From CADEED01 sp035525785 (lineage in GTDB: Bacteria; Pseudomonadota; Gammaproteobacteria; Steroidobacterales; Steroidobacteraceae): a DNA stretch of 40,781 nt. The notes under the pieces are model-generated. The model saw only the letters and a program-made list of their open reading frames with translations. It was not told where the DNA came from and did not search any database. Where the stretch lies: positions 1-40,781 of the forward strand of contig DATLDQ010000108.1 in the NCBI GenBank assembly GCA_035525785.1. Reading direction: 5' to 3'. Shown here piece by piece: positions 24,119 through 32,090 of this stretch. Both the position numbers and the translations under genes were made by a program. Numbering within the stretch: the stretch's first letter is position 1; each line of letters starts with the position of its first letter.

Positions 24119-25547
24119 CAAGGACGGATCGGCCCGTGAGGCACGTGGCGCCGATGTCGACTCGGAAAACAGCGTAAAGGTGGTATCCGGCGGCTTCACC
24201 GAAGCCGTCAGTCGCAAACCCGCGACGACGAAGCACATCAGCATTTTCGGCCTGGGCTACGTCGGCGCGGTGTCGCTGGCCTGCCTGGCGCGAGATGGCC
24301 ACGTGGTGGTGGGTGTCGACGTCGACCCGGTCAAGCTCGACCTCATCCGTAGCCGCAAATCGCCCATTCTCGAGGAGGGCATCCAGGAACTGATGCGCGA
24401 CGTGGTCGACTCGGGCCGCGTCACGGTGACGAACGATGCCGTGCAGGCGTTGCGCGACACCGAGCTGTCATTCATCTGCGTGGGCACGCCCTCTGCCGCC
24501 AATGGCAGCCAGGACCTCACGTACATCCTGCGCCTGGCCGAACAGCTGGGTGAGGCGCTCAAGAACAAGAAGGCATTTCACACCTTCGTGATCCGGTCGA
24601 CGGTGCAACCCGGCACCGTCGAGGAGAAGATCGAGCCCATCCTCGAGCGCGCGAGCGGCAAGAAGTCTGGCGTGGATTTCGGCCTGTGCTTCCAGCCAGA
24701 ATTCCTGCGCGAGGGTTCCTCGATCAGGGACTACGATCATCCGCCGTACACCATCGTCGGCGGCAACTGCGAGCAGGCGGTGAACGCGGTGCGCGAGGTG
24801 TTCCAGCATCTCGAGGCGCGTTTCCTGATCACGAACATCCGCGTGGCTGAGACGCTCAAGATGAGCTGCAACGCCTTCCATGCGCTCAAGATCACGTTCG
24901 CGAACGAGATCGGCCGCGTGTCGCAGTCACTGGGCATCGACTCGCACGAGGTGATGCGCCTGGTCTGCGCCGACCAGCGCCTGAACATCTCGCCCGCCTA
25001 TCTCAAGCCCGGGTTCGCTTTCGGAGGCTCGTGCCTGCCCAAAGACCTGCGCGCGCTGACCAACATCGCCAAGCAGAACGACATCGTGTTGCCCATGCTG
25101 TCGAGCCTGCTCGAAAGCAACCGGGTGCACATCGATCACGCCGTGGAGCTCATCCTCAAGCATGGGCGGCCGAAGGTCGGCATGCTGGGCCTGTCGTTCA
25201 AGACCGGCACCGACGATCTGCGCGAGTCGCCGCTGGTGCTCGTGGCGAAGCGATTGATAGGCGAGGGCTGCGAGCTGCGCATCTTCGACCCCGAGGTGCA
25301 ACTCTCGCGGTTGTTAGGCGCGAACCGCAGCTACATCGACGCGAACATACCGCATCTCAAGCAGCTCATGTGTCCGAGCATGGCCGAGATGGTCGACCCG
25401 TCCGAGGTCATCCTCGTCGGGCTGCAGCAGAGCGCGCTCAACGACGCCCTGCAGGCGCGAGTGCGCCCCGATCAGCACCTGATCGACCTCGTGAACCTGC
25501 CCAACCGGGATCTGCTTCGTTGTCAGTACGAAGGGGTCTGCTGGTAG
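24105..25547 (+). CDS. GDP-mannose 6-dehydrogenase-like enzyme (AlgD family)
   Basis: A 480-residue NAD-dependent nucleotide-sugar dehydrogenase. The match to Pseudomonas AlgD as I recall it is extensive: GLGYVGAVSLACLARDGH, RSTVQPGTVEEK, QPEFLREGSSIRDYDHPPYT, FANEIGRVSQSLGID, PGFAFGGSCLPKDLRAL with catalytic Cys310, and GLSFKTGTDDLRESPL. These features are closer to AlgD than to UDP-glucose dehydrogenase, so the product is probably GDP-mannuronate. About 43 residues precede the Rossmann motif, an extension not found in AlgD. The start is GTG at 24105, overlapping the CpsD gene. It is the last gene before a hairpin. None of the alginate polymerase genes is nearby, so the uronic acid is likely used by a Wzy-type pathway. 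Confidence 0.92.
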   Translation: MLTTDKDGSAREARGADVDSENSVKVVSGGFTEAVSRKPATTKHISIFGLGYVGAVSLACLARDGHVVVGVDVDPVKLDLIRSRKSPILEEGIQELMRDVVDSGRVTVTNDAVQALRDTELSFICVGTPSAANGSQDLTYILRLAEQLGEALKNKKAFHTFVIRSTVQPGTVEEKIEPILERASGKKSGVDFGLCFQPEFLREGSSIRDYDHPPYTIVGGNCEQAVNAVREVFQHLEARFLITNIRVAETLKMSCNAFHALKITFANEIGRVSQSLGIDSHEVMRLVCADQRLNISPAYLKPGFAFGGSCLPKDLRALTNIAKQNDIVLPMLSSLLESNRVHIDHAVELILKHGRPKVGMLGLSFKTGTDDLRESPLVLVAKRLIGEGCELRIFDPEVQLSRLLGANRSYIDANIPHLKQLMCPSMAEMVDPSEVILVGLQQSALNDALQARVRPDQHLIDLVNLPNRDLLRCQYEGVCW

Positions 25548-25595
25548 GTATCGCACGCCCGGAAGGGCGTGGCCCAGCCGAAGTGCATATATAAG

Positions 25596-25619
25596 AGAGG
25601 GCGGCGTGTGCCGCCCTCT
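25596..25619 (+). terminator. GC-rich hairpin ending the first exopolysaccharide unit
   Basis: AGAGGGCGGC (25596-25605), loop GTGT, and GCCGCCCTCT (25610-25619) form a perfect 10-base stem 48 bases past the AlgD-like stop codon. Only GGTGGCAATT follows, without a U-tract, so termination may be weak or factor-assisted. The opposite strand has CTTATAT after the stem. Confidence 0.5.
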
Positions 25620-25718
25620 GGTGGCAATTCACGCTTTCGTACTTTCAGGGGTTCCCTTACCAGGGCCTAACCGTCTGAATTGTTTGATTTGTCGCGGTCT
25701 GGAGACGTAGGAGACGTC

Positions 25719-25809
25719 GGGCAGTTTTCGCCCTACGCGTTGAAACGCGTACCACCGGAATCCAAAACTTGCGCCACGCCAACCGTGGCGGACCAGAGGA
25801 TTCCGACAA
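25719..25809 (+). promoter_or_regulatory. Structured mRNA leader that can hide the ribosome binding site
   Basis: Successive pairings fill the 90 bases before the ATG at 25810: GGGC/GCCC (25719-25722 with 25730-25733), ACGCGT-TGAA-ACGCGT (25735-25750), and a nested element. In the nested element an outer stem GGAATCC (25757-25763) / GGATTCC (25798-25804) encloses an inner perfect hairpin CGCCACG-CCAAC-CGTGGCG (25772-25790). The Shine-Dalgarno AGAGGA (25795-25800) overlaps the 3' arm of the outer stem, so folding would block translation. The two internal loops (8 and 7 bases) could bind a ligand. I do not recognise a known riboswitch class. Confidence 0.55.
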
Positions 25810-26499
25810 ATGACTCGTATTGCAAAAGGACTGGTAGGCGCGCTCTTACCGGTCGCAGCCATCGCACTCGTCCACGGTTGCGCGGGCGGCGGCAGCAACA
25901 CGGCCCAGGAACTCACAACGACCGATACGCCCGCGATTACCGGGTCGACCACGTCCGCGAACCGCATGCCGACCATCAACCGCATCGGCGACGAATACGC
26001 GCGCGTCGGTGAGACCTATACATTTCAGCCCATCGCCGGCGATGCCGACGGCGATCCGCTCATGTTCACGGCCACCAATCTGCCGCCGTGGGCCAGCATC
26101 GATGGGCGCAACGGCCACATCTCCGGAACGCCGGGCCCGACGGACCAGGGCGTCTACGAAGCCATCACGGTGATCGTGGCCGATGCCACGCATCACGCCG
26201 AGAGCGCCACGTTTTCCATCACCGTCATCGGCGACCCCGGCACGGGCGTCGCGACGCTGCGTTGGGAAGCGCCGCCTTCGAAGGTGGACGGATCGCCGCT
26301 CGACGACCTGGCCGGCTACCGCATTCTCTACGGACGCACCCCTGAAGACCTCGACAACAGCGTGCTGATCAACGATCCGGCCACCACTTCCTACGAGTTC
26401 AGTTCGCTGAGCAAGGGTCTCTGGTACTTCACGGTCGTGGCGGTCAACTCCGGGGGACTCGAAGGCCCGCCGACCGTGGTCACTACGAAGTCGATCTGA
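25810..26499 (+). CDS. Lipoprotein with Ig-like and fibronectin type III-like domains
   Basis: A 229-residue surface or periplasmic lipoprotein. The signal peptide ends in lipobox VHGC (Cys24), followed by a Gly/Ser/Thr-rich linker. Residues about 52-140 form a putative Ig domain of the He_PIG/cadherin-like type: PTINRIGDEYARVGETYTFQP, DADGDPLMFTATNLPPWASID, and GHISGTPGPTDQGVYE. Residues about 145-225 form an FN3-like domain (ATLRWEAPPSKVDGSPLDDLAGYRILYG, and SLSKGLWYFTVVAVNSGG). Such modules usually bind carbohydrate or proteins. It opens a separate unit inside the exopolysaccharide locus together with the beta-helix protein, so it may hold the polymer at the cell surface. Confidence 0.85.
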   Translation: MTRIAKGLVGALLPVAAIALVHGCAGGGSNTAQELTTTDTPAITGSTTSANRMPTINRIGDEYARVGETYTFQPIAGDADGDPLMFTATNLPPWASIDGRNGHISGTPGPTDQGVYEAITVIVADATHHAESATFSITVIGDPGTGVATLRWEAPPSKVDGSPLDDLAGYRILYGRTPEDLDNSVLINDPATTSYEFSSLSKGLWYFTVVAVNSGGLEGPPTVVTTKSI

Positions 26500-26577
26500 G
26501 CGTCCGATCAGAGCGCCGTCCATCGCAACAACCAAACTTCCGACAACACTCGTAGTGGAATCTGAGAGGGCAGAGTA

Positions 26578-28014
26578 ATGAAGCTTGCTAGCTTGCGCCG
26601 CACCTCCACTACCGCACATCGCACCTTGAAGTCAGCCGTCCTGTTAGCCGTGTTGTCCGTGATGGGAGCAAGTGCCGCGCAAGCCGTACCGGTTCTGCCG
26701 GGCGCCGCCGGTTACGGCATGGACACCCAGGGTGGTCGTGGCGGCAAGGTCTATCGCGTCACCAACGTGAATGCGAGCGGATCGGGTTCGCTCAAGGCCT
26801 GTGTCGACGCCAGCGGTCCGCGAACCTGCGTGTTCGACGTCTCGGGCGCCATCCGCATCTCGTCGGATCTCACGATCCGCAACGGCAATCTCCACATCGC
26901 CGGCCAGACCGCGCCGAGCCCGGGCATCATGATCCGCGGTGCCGCCATCAAGATCACGACGTCGGACGTCGTCATCCAGCACCTGCGTGTGCGCACGGGC
27001 GACGACACCAACGGTCCGGACCCGACCAACCGCGATTCGCTGAAGATCGAGGGCACGAGCGCCAAGCCGGTGAAGAACATCGTCATCGACCATTGTTCGT
27101 TCAGCTGGGCCATCGACGAGATTGCGAGCACCTGGGGCCCGCACGACAACATCACTTTCAGCAACAACGTGTTCGCCGAGCCGCTCAACGATTCGGGCCA
27201 CCTGCAGTACGATGGCTCGGGCACGATGAAGCATGGTTACGGCATCCTGCTCGGCACGTCTTCGGGCAGCAGCATCACCATGATCGGCAACCTGTTCGCG
27301 CACCAGGTGGAGCGCAACCCGCTGTCGCGCGCCGCCGAGCTCGTGTTCGTCAACAACGTGGTGTACGACCGCGGCACCATGGATCTCGACATCCAGGCCG
27401 AAGCCAGCCGTTCGAGCCGGAACTCGGTCGTGGGCAACGTCTTCATCGACGGCCCGAGCCTGAATCGCGACACCAAGCCGATCTACATACGCACCAGTGG
27501 CAACCTCAAGCTCGGCGGCTCGAGCAGGGCATACCTCTCCGACAACACGTCTCCTACCTATGGGATCTCGCTCGACGACCTCATGGTGCTGACGGGCGGC
27601 AACAGCATCTCGGGACTCATCTCCACGAGTACCGCGCCCGTGTGGAACAGCGGCCTGGTCGCGCGCAAGACGGCGGGCAACGCCGTGTACGAGCGCGTGC
27701 TGCTCAACGCGGGGGCGCGTCCCAAGGATCGCGACGCCGTCGACAAGCGCATCGTCGCCGAAGTGCGCGCGCGCACCGGCAAGATCATCAACTGTGTCGC
27801 GGCCGATGGCACCACGCGCTGTCAGAAGAACGGCGGTGGCTGGCCCGTGTATGCGCAGAATCGCCGCGTGCTGACGCTGCCCGGCGACAACGCGTCGATC
27901 GCCTCGAACGGATACAGCAACCTCGAGAACTGGATGCACAATCTCGACGTCGCCGTGTCAGGCGTGCCGGTAACGATGAGTCCAAGCGCGCCAGTCTCAC
28001 TGTCAGTGCAATGA
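26578..28014 (+). CDS. Secreted pectate-lyase-like right-handed beta-helix protein (PL1-type)
   Basis: A 478-residue protein with a signal peptide (long, cleavage after AQA near 36). The start of the mature part has the polysaccharide lyase pattern GAAGYGMDTQGGRGGKVYRVTN. It continues with the beta-helix rungs FDVSGAIRISSDLTIRN, LHIAGQTAPSPGIMIRG, VVIQHLRVRTGDD, NIVIDHCSFSWAIDEIAS and HDNITFSNNVFAEPL. An HGYG motif follows (residues about 219-222). These rungs match pectate lyases of family PL1, enzymes that cleave uronic-acid polymers by beta-elimination. It probably acts on the locus's own uronic-acid polymer during export or release. GAGGG precedes the ATG. An intrinsic terminator follows. 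Confidence 0.87.
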   Translation: MKLASLRRTSTTAHRTLKSAVLLAVLSVMGASAAQAVPVLPGAAGYGMDTQGGRGGKVYRVTNVNASGSGSLKACVDASGPRTCVFDVSGAIRISSDLTIRNGNLHIAGQTAPSPGIMIRGAAIKITTSDVVIQHLRVRTGDDTNGPDPTNRDSLKIEGTSAKPVKNIVIDHCSFSWAIDEIASTWGPHDNITFSNNVFAEPLNDSGHLQYDGSGTMKHGYGILLGTSSGSSITMIGNLFAHQVERNPLSRAAELVFVNNVVYDRGTMDLDIQAEASRSSRNSVVGNVFIDGPSLNRDTKPIYIRTSGNLKLGGSSRAYLSDNTSPTYGISLDDLMVLTGGNSISGLISTSTAPVWNSGLVARKTAGNAVYERVLLNAGARPKDRDAVDKRIVAEVRARTGKIINCVAADGTTRCQKNGGGWPVYAQNRRVLTLPGDNASIASNGYSNLENWMHNLDVAVSGVPVTMSPSAPVSLSVQ

Positions 28015-28072
28015 TGACGTCGCTCGCACGTTTCTCACGCGTGTAATCGTCCGGCGATAGCTGCCAAGGATC

Positions 28073-28105
28073 AAGGCTGGCGTCGCGAGACGCCGGCCTT
28101 TTTCT
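28073..28105 (+). terminator. Intrinsic terminator after the beta-helix gene
   Basis: AAGGCTGGCGTC (28073-28084), loop GCGA, and GACGCCGGCCTT (28089-28100) form a 12-base stem with one G-T pair, followed by TTTCT, giving a run of five T. This is a textbook rho-independent terminator, 58 bases past the stop codon. Confidence 0.92.
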
Positions 28106-28150
28106 ATTCTGTCGGTATCGCGAGAGCAAGAACTCCGGGAGGGAGACCGT

Positions 28151-29587
28151 TTGAGCGGCATCGATTACCAGCACCAGCTGACTCATCCCATCGTACTCAA
28201 GCGCGGCACTTCGCTGACCGCGCCCGTGCTGCTGTGGCTCATGGATGCGCTGCCTGCCGTGCTCGCGGGCGGCATGTTCTATCCACTCACGCGCATGTAC
28301 GACGTGGAGTTCGACAAGCCGTTCATGGTGCTGTCGATACTGGCTGCCGCGTTCACGCTCGCCGTGATCCGCACCGGCAACGCCGGCTCCCAGATCATTT
28401 CCGGACGACTGGAGCTCGCGACGACGTTGCTGCTGCGTTGGGCGGTGCTGGTCGCTTCGCTGCTCGCGCTCGGCTACATCACCAAGTTCTCAGAAGACTT
28501 CTCGCGCCGCGTGGTGGTGACCTGGGTGCTGGTGACGCCGGTGTTGCTCGTGATGCTGTCGCTGATACTGCAGGGTGTCGCGCGCGTCATCCTGCGCGAT
28601 GCCGCCCAGGCGCGCCGCGCGGTCATCGTCGGCTGCACGCCTGCGAGCATGGAGCTGCAGCGCCGGCTGGTCACGCATCCCGAGATCGGGCTATCGGTCG
28701 CAGGCTTCTTCGACGACCGCGGCAGCGATCGGCTCGGCTGCGCGAAATATGCGCAGTTGCTCGGTCGGTTCACGGACGTCGCGTCCTTTGTCAACCATCG
28801 GAACATCGACGTGATCTTCATCGCCATCCCGCCAGGCCAGGTGGGTCGAGTGCGCGAGATGGTCAACGAGCTCGGCGACACCACGGCGTCCGTGTACTTC
28901 GTGCCCGACGTCTCCGGCTTCGACGTGCTCCAGCAGCGCGCCAGCGACATCCTCGGCATGCCGGTGGTCACGATGTGCGAGACACCGTTCCACGGTTATC
29001 GCGGTCTCGTGAAGCGCCTCATGGACGTCACCGTGTCGCTCATCGCGTTGTTGCTGCTGTCGCCGTTGCTGTGCGCGATCGCATACGCCGTGAAGCGCAG
29101 CTCACCCGGCCCGGTACTCTTCCGTCAGCGTCGTTACGGCCTCGATGGCCGCGAGATACTCGTCTACAAATTCCGCACGATGCGAGTGACGGAGAACGGC
29201 GACCGGGTGACGCAGGCGTCGCGCAACGACTCGCGCGTCACGCCCATCGGCAAGCACCTGCGGCGCTGGTCGCTCGACGAACTGCCGCAGCTCATTAACG
29301 TATTGCAGGGCACTATGAGCATCGTAGGACCACGCCCACATGCTGTCGCTCATAACGAGGAATACCGCAAGCTGATCAAACGGTACATGGTGCGGCACAA
29401 GGTTCTCCCGGGGATTACAGGACTTGCGCAGGTGCGCGGGTGCCGTGGTGAAACCGCAAAAGTGGAAGAAATGGAAGCGCGCGTTTTGTACGACCTGGAA
29501 TACATGCGTCGGTGGTCGCCGATGCTGGACCTGGAAATCATGCTCGCCACGGCTGTCGCCGTCGTGCGCACTGATCGCGCTTATTGA
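28151..29587 (+). CDS. Undecaprenyl-phosphate sugar-1-phosphate transferase (WcaJ/PssY type)
   Basis: A 478-residue inner-membrane enzyme that starts each repeat unit by moving a hexose-1-phosphate onto undecaprenyl phosphate. Four or five N-terminal helices (about 25-150) come first. A CoA-binding-like Rossmann segment (RRAVIVGCTPASMELQRRL) follows. The C-terminal transferase domain (about 285-478) opens with a membrane-embedded helix KRLMDVTVSLIALLLLSPL and has YKFRTMRV, RRWSLDELPQLINVLQGTMSIVGPRP and PGITGLAQVRG. These are the standard catalytic motifs. The TTG start at 28151 follows a strong GGGAGGGAGA. The gene begins a unit that runs to about 40 kb. Confidence 0.94.
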   Translation: MSGIDYQHQLTHPIVLKRGTSLTAPVLLWLMDALPAVLAGGMFYPLTRMYDVEFDKPFMVLSILAAAFTLAVIRTGNAGSQIISGRLELATTLLLRWAVLVASLLALGYITKFSEDFSRRVVVTWVLVTPVLLVMLSLILQGVARVILRDAAQARRAVIVGCTPASMELQRRLVTHPEIGLSVAGFFDDRGSDRLGCAKYAQLLGRFTDVASFVNHRNIDVIFIAIPPGQVGRVREMVNELGDTTASVYFVPDVSGFDVLQQRASDILGMPVVTMCETPFHGYRGLVKRLMDVTVSLIALLLLSPLLCAIAYAVKRSSPGPVLFRQRRYGLDGREILVYKFRTMRVTENGDRVTQASRNDSRVTPIGKHLRRWSLDELPQLINVLQGTMSIVGPRPHAVAHNEEYRKLIKRYMVRHKVLPGITGLAQVRGCRGETAKVEEMEARVLYDLEYMRRWSPMLDLEIMLATAVAVVRTDRAY

Positions 29588-29610
29588 TGGAGTGTGAACA
29601 GGCCTGACGC

Positions 29611-30930
29611 ATGCCGACAATACTCGCCACCGCGGCGCTCTTCCTGCTCGCCACCGATGCCCTGAATCTCGAGCTCAGCCTCCTTCCAGGGCTTTCCGCC
29701 AAAAACCTGCTCATCTATCTCATCGCCGTCCTCGTCGGGCTGCGATTGGTCATGGGACGTGGCACGAAGGTCACGGCGGCCGGCCAGCTGCAGGTGGCGT
29801 TCCTCGCGCAGATCGTCTACGCGATCGTCACGCTGCTCGTGGGCACGCTGATCATCCATTACCCGCGCTATGACTTCATGGACAGCTTCATCAAGCTGAA
29901 GGGTACGCTGATCGATCAGTACATTTTCTTCGTGGTGTTCCTGTTCGGCGTCCGTACCCCGGATGACGCGATCAAGGTCATCAAGGGCCTGTTGCTCGGC
30001 GCGCTGTTCGTCAACGCGGTGACCATTCTCGACGCCCTCGGCTTCATCCAGGTCGGCTTGCGCATCCGTGACGACGGCCGCGTGGGCGGCGCCATGGGCG
30101 AATCGAACCAGTACGCGGCGTTCATCCTCATCTTCCTGCCCGCGACCGTTGCCGCCGCCGTGGCCGCGAAAGGGGTGTACCGGTTGTTCTGGCTGGGTTC
30201 CGCGTTCGTCGCCGCCTTTGCGCTCGTGATGACGGCCTCGCGCGGCGGATTCATGGGCCTCGCCATGACCTGCGCGGTCGGCGCCTATCTCTATCGCCAC
30301 CTCATCTCGTACAGCCGCGTCGTGGGCTGGGCGTTCGGCGGCCTGGTGCTGCTCGTGGTCGTGGTCGCGCTTTCGCCTTATGGCGGGCTCCTCGCCGAGC
30401 GCATGATCGGGCAGAGCAGCGCCACCGATCCCTTCGAGGCCTCCTCGGGCCGCAGCCAGATCTGGGTGGACCTCCTGGCCGCGATGTTCCAGCACCCGAT
30501 CACGTTCATCACCGGCTACGGCTGGGATGTGTACTGGTCCATGCCGTTCATGTTCTCGCCGCACAATCACTATCTCGCTCTCTGGTTCAACCTGGGCCTG
30601 GTCGGCCTGTTCGCCGGAATCTATCTACTGTTCTCCGCCATCGCGCGCGCACGGCGTGCCTCGGTCAGTGCTCCGAAGCCCTACCGTGGCCAGCTCATCG
30701 CTTTCGCGCTGGGCGGGGTGGGCGTCTGTACCGCGATCTTCTTCGTGGATCTCTACAGCCCCTTCTATTACTTCTGGATGTACGGCGGAGTGGTGATGCG
30801 ATTGATCATTTGTCTCAAGGAGAATCCCGTCCTGGAAACCGAAGCGCCTGTCACGCGTATCGCGTCGAAGCCGCGCGATCCGTACGGTTGGGCGCAGCCT
30901 GCGCAGTCCACCGGTGGAGTCCGTCCTTGA
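29611..30930 (+). CDS. O-antigen ligase/Wzy-like polymerase
   Basis: A 439-residue inner-membrane protein with about 10-12 helices. It has the Wzy_C/O-antigen ligase signature: a periplasmic loop with YGWDVYWSMPFMFSPHNHYL followed by ALWFNLGLVGLFAGIYLL. The His in SPHNHY is the residue usually conserved. It could polymerise lipid-linked repeat units, since no other polymerase candidate is visible in the locus. The ATG is 23 bases after the WcaJ stop codon. The stop codon overlaps the TTG start of the next gene as TTGA. The C-terminal 35 residues are polar and cytoplasmic. Confidence 0.87.
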   Translation: MPTILATAALFLLATDALNLELSLLPGLSAKNLLIYLIAVLVGLRLVMGRGTKVTAAGQLQVAFLAQIVYAIVTLLVGTLIIHYPRYDFMDSFIKLKGTLIDQYIFFVVFLFGVRTPDDAIKVIKGLLLGALFVNAVTILDALGFIQVGLRIRDDGRVGGAMGESNQYAAFILIFLPATVAAAVAAKGVYRLFWLGSAFVAAFALVMTASRGGFMGLAMTCAVGAYLYRHLISYSRVVGWAFGGLVLLVVVVALSPYGGLLAERMIGQSSATDPFEASSGRSQIWVDLLAAMFQHPITFITGYGWDVYWSMPFMFSPHNHYLALWFNLGLVGLFAGIYLLFSAIARARRASVSAPKPYRGQLIAFALGGVGVCTAIFFVDLYSPFYYFWMYGGVVMRLIICLKENPVLETEAPVTRIASKPRDPYGWAQPAQSTGGVRP

Positions 30931-32090
30931 GCGCCCGAAAGATCTGCATCGTCGGCCTCGACTCGTACGGCATGCTGTCGGGCGAGGGCGACCCTCGCTA
31001 CATCGGTGGCGAGGCGATCCAGCACGTACTGCTGGCGCGCGCCTGGCGTGACCTGGGCCATGACGTTTCGATGATCGTGCACGACGACGGGCAGGGCAAG
31101 CGGCGCGTCCACGAAGGGATCACCGCGCTCGCCTCGCATACGCGCAATGGCGGCATACCGGGCCTCAGGTTCTTCCATCCGCGCGCGAGCCGCCTGTTGT
31201 CGACGCTCATGGCCGCGGACGCCGAGATCTACTACCAGTCGCCCGCCGGCACCTATACGGGCTTCACGGGGTGGTGCGCGCATTCCATGGGCCGGCAATT
31301 CATCTTCCGTGTGGCATCGGACAGCGACTGCGAACGCGAGCACGGCCGCCTCGAATTCTGGCGCGACCGCAAGCTCTACAACTTTGGTCTGCGACGCGCG
31401 CACCTGGTCGCCGCGCAGACCGAGCACCAGGCGCGCATGCTCCGCGAAAACCACGGCATCGAAGCGCCCGTGGTCAACATGATGGTGGAGACACCCCGTC
31501 GGGGCGCGCCGGTCCACAAGGACATAGACGTGCTCTGGGTGAGCAACTTCCGCTCGCTCAAGCGGCCTGAGCTTGCGCTGGAGCTCGCACGCCAACTGCC
31601 CCAGGTCAGGTTCACGCTCGTGGGCGGGCCGATGCCGGGCGGCCAGACCTATTACGAAGACATGCTCGCTGCGGCTGCACGCCTGCCCAATGTCACGATG
31701 ATGGGCTCGGTGCGGTACCGCGAAACCGGCGAGCTCTTCGATCGCGCGAAAATCTTTCTCAACACCTCGGCCATCGAGGGCTTCCCGAACACTTTCCTGC
31801 AATCGTGGATCCGCGGCGTGCCCGTGGTCACGTTCTTCGATCCCGACGGCCTGGTGCAGCGGCTGCCTCTCGGACGGGTCGCCAGCTCGCTCGATGACAT
31901 GCGCGAAGCCATTCGCGGCCTGCTCGAGATCGACGTCGACCGCCAGATGCTCGGACGCCGCGCGCGCGATTTCGCGATGCGGGAGTTCACCAGCGGCGTG
32001 GCCGCGCGCTATCTCGAATTGCTGGACCGTAATGCGCCGCCCATGCGGCTCAAGACGGCGCAACAAACCCACGGAGCGAATCTGCAATGA
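30927..32090 (+). CDS. GT4-family glycosyltransferase
   Basis: A 387-residue GT-B enzyme of the cytoplasmic face. The acceptor domain starts RKICIVGLDSYGMLSGEGD with a Gly-rich loop YIGGEAIQHVLLARAWRDLGHDV. The donor domain has VLWVSNFRSLKRPELALELA, VRFTLVGGPMPGG, VTMMGSVRYRETGELFDRA and FLNTSAIEGFPNTFLQSWIRGVPVVTF, where EGFPNTFLQ carries the first Glu of the usual E-x7-E region. The TTG at 30927 is chosen because GGTGGAG lies about 7 bases before it and it overlaps the polymerase stop codon; the frame is open 39 codons further up. The sugar donor is unknown. Confidence 0.9.
   Translation: MSARKICIVGLDSYGMLSGEGDPRYIGGEAIQHVLLARAWRDLGHDVSMIVHDDGQGKRRVHEGITALASHTRNGGIPGLRFFHPRASRLLSTLMAADAEIYYQSPAGTYTGFTGWCAHSMGRQFIFRVASDSDCEREHGRLEFWRDRKLYNFGLRRAHLVAAQTEHQARMLRENHGIEAPVVNMMVETPRRGAPVHKDIDVLWVSNFRSLKRPELALELARQLPQVRFTLVGGPMPGGQTYYEDMLAAAARLPNVTMMGSVRYRETGELFDRAKIFLNTSAIEGFPNTFLQSWIRGVPVVTFFDPDGLVQRLPLGRVASSLDDMREAIRGLLEIDVDRQMLGRRARDFAMREFTSGVAARYLELLDRNAPPMRLKTAQQTHGANLQ

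Noticed and set aside
25632..25650. Sigma-54-like string TGGCAATTCACGCTTT ahead of the lipoprotein leader
   Set aside because: The GC dinucleotide falls two bases short of the required position and the -12 element is not TTGC.
26644..27939. A 431-codon minus-strand frame over the beta-helix gene
   Set aside because: The plus strand encodes a recognisable lyase-like protein with signal peptide; the antisense product has no recognisable feature.
30810..30926. 39-codon upstream extension of the GT4 gene at 30927
   Set aside because: It lies inside the polymerase gene in another frame. The TTG with GGTGGAG and a 4-base overlap fits the coupling pattern of the operon, and the GT fold starts right after it.
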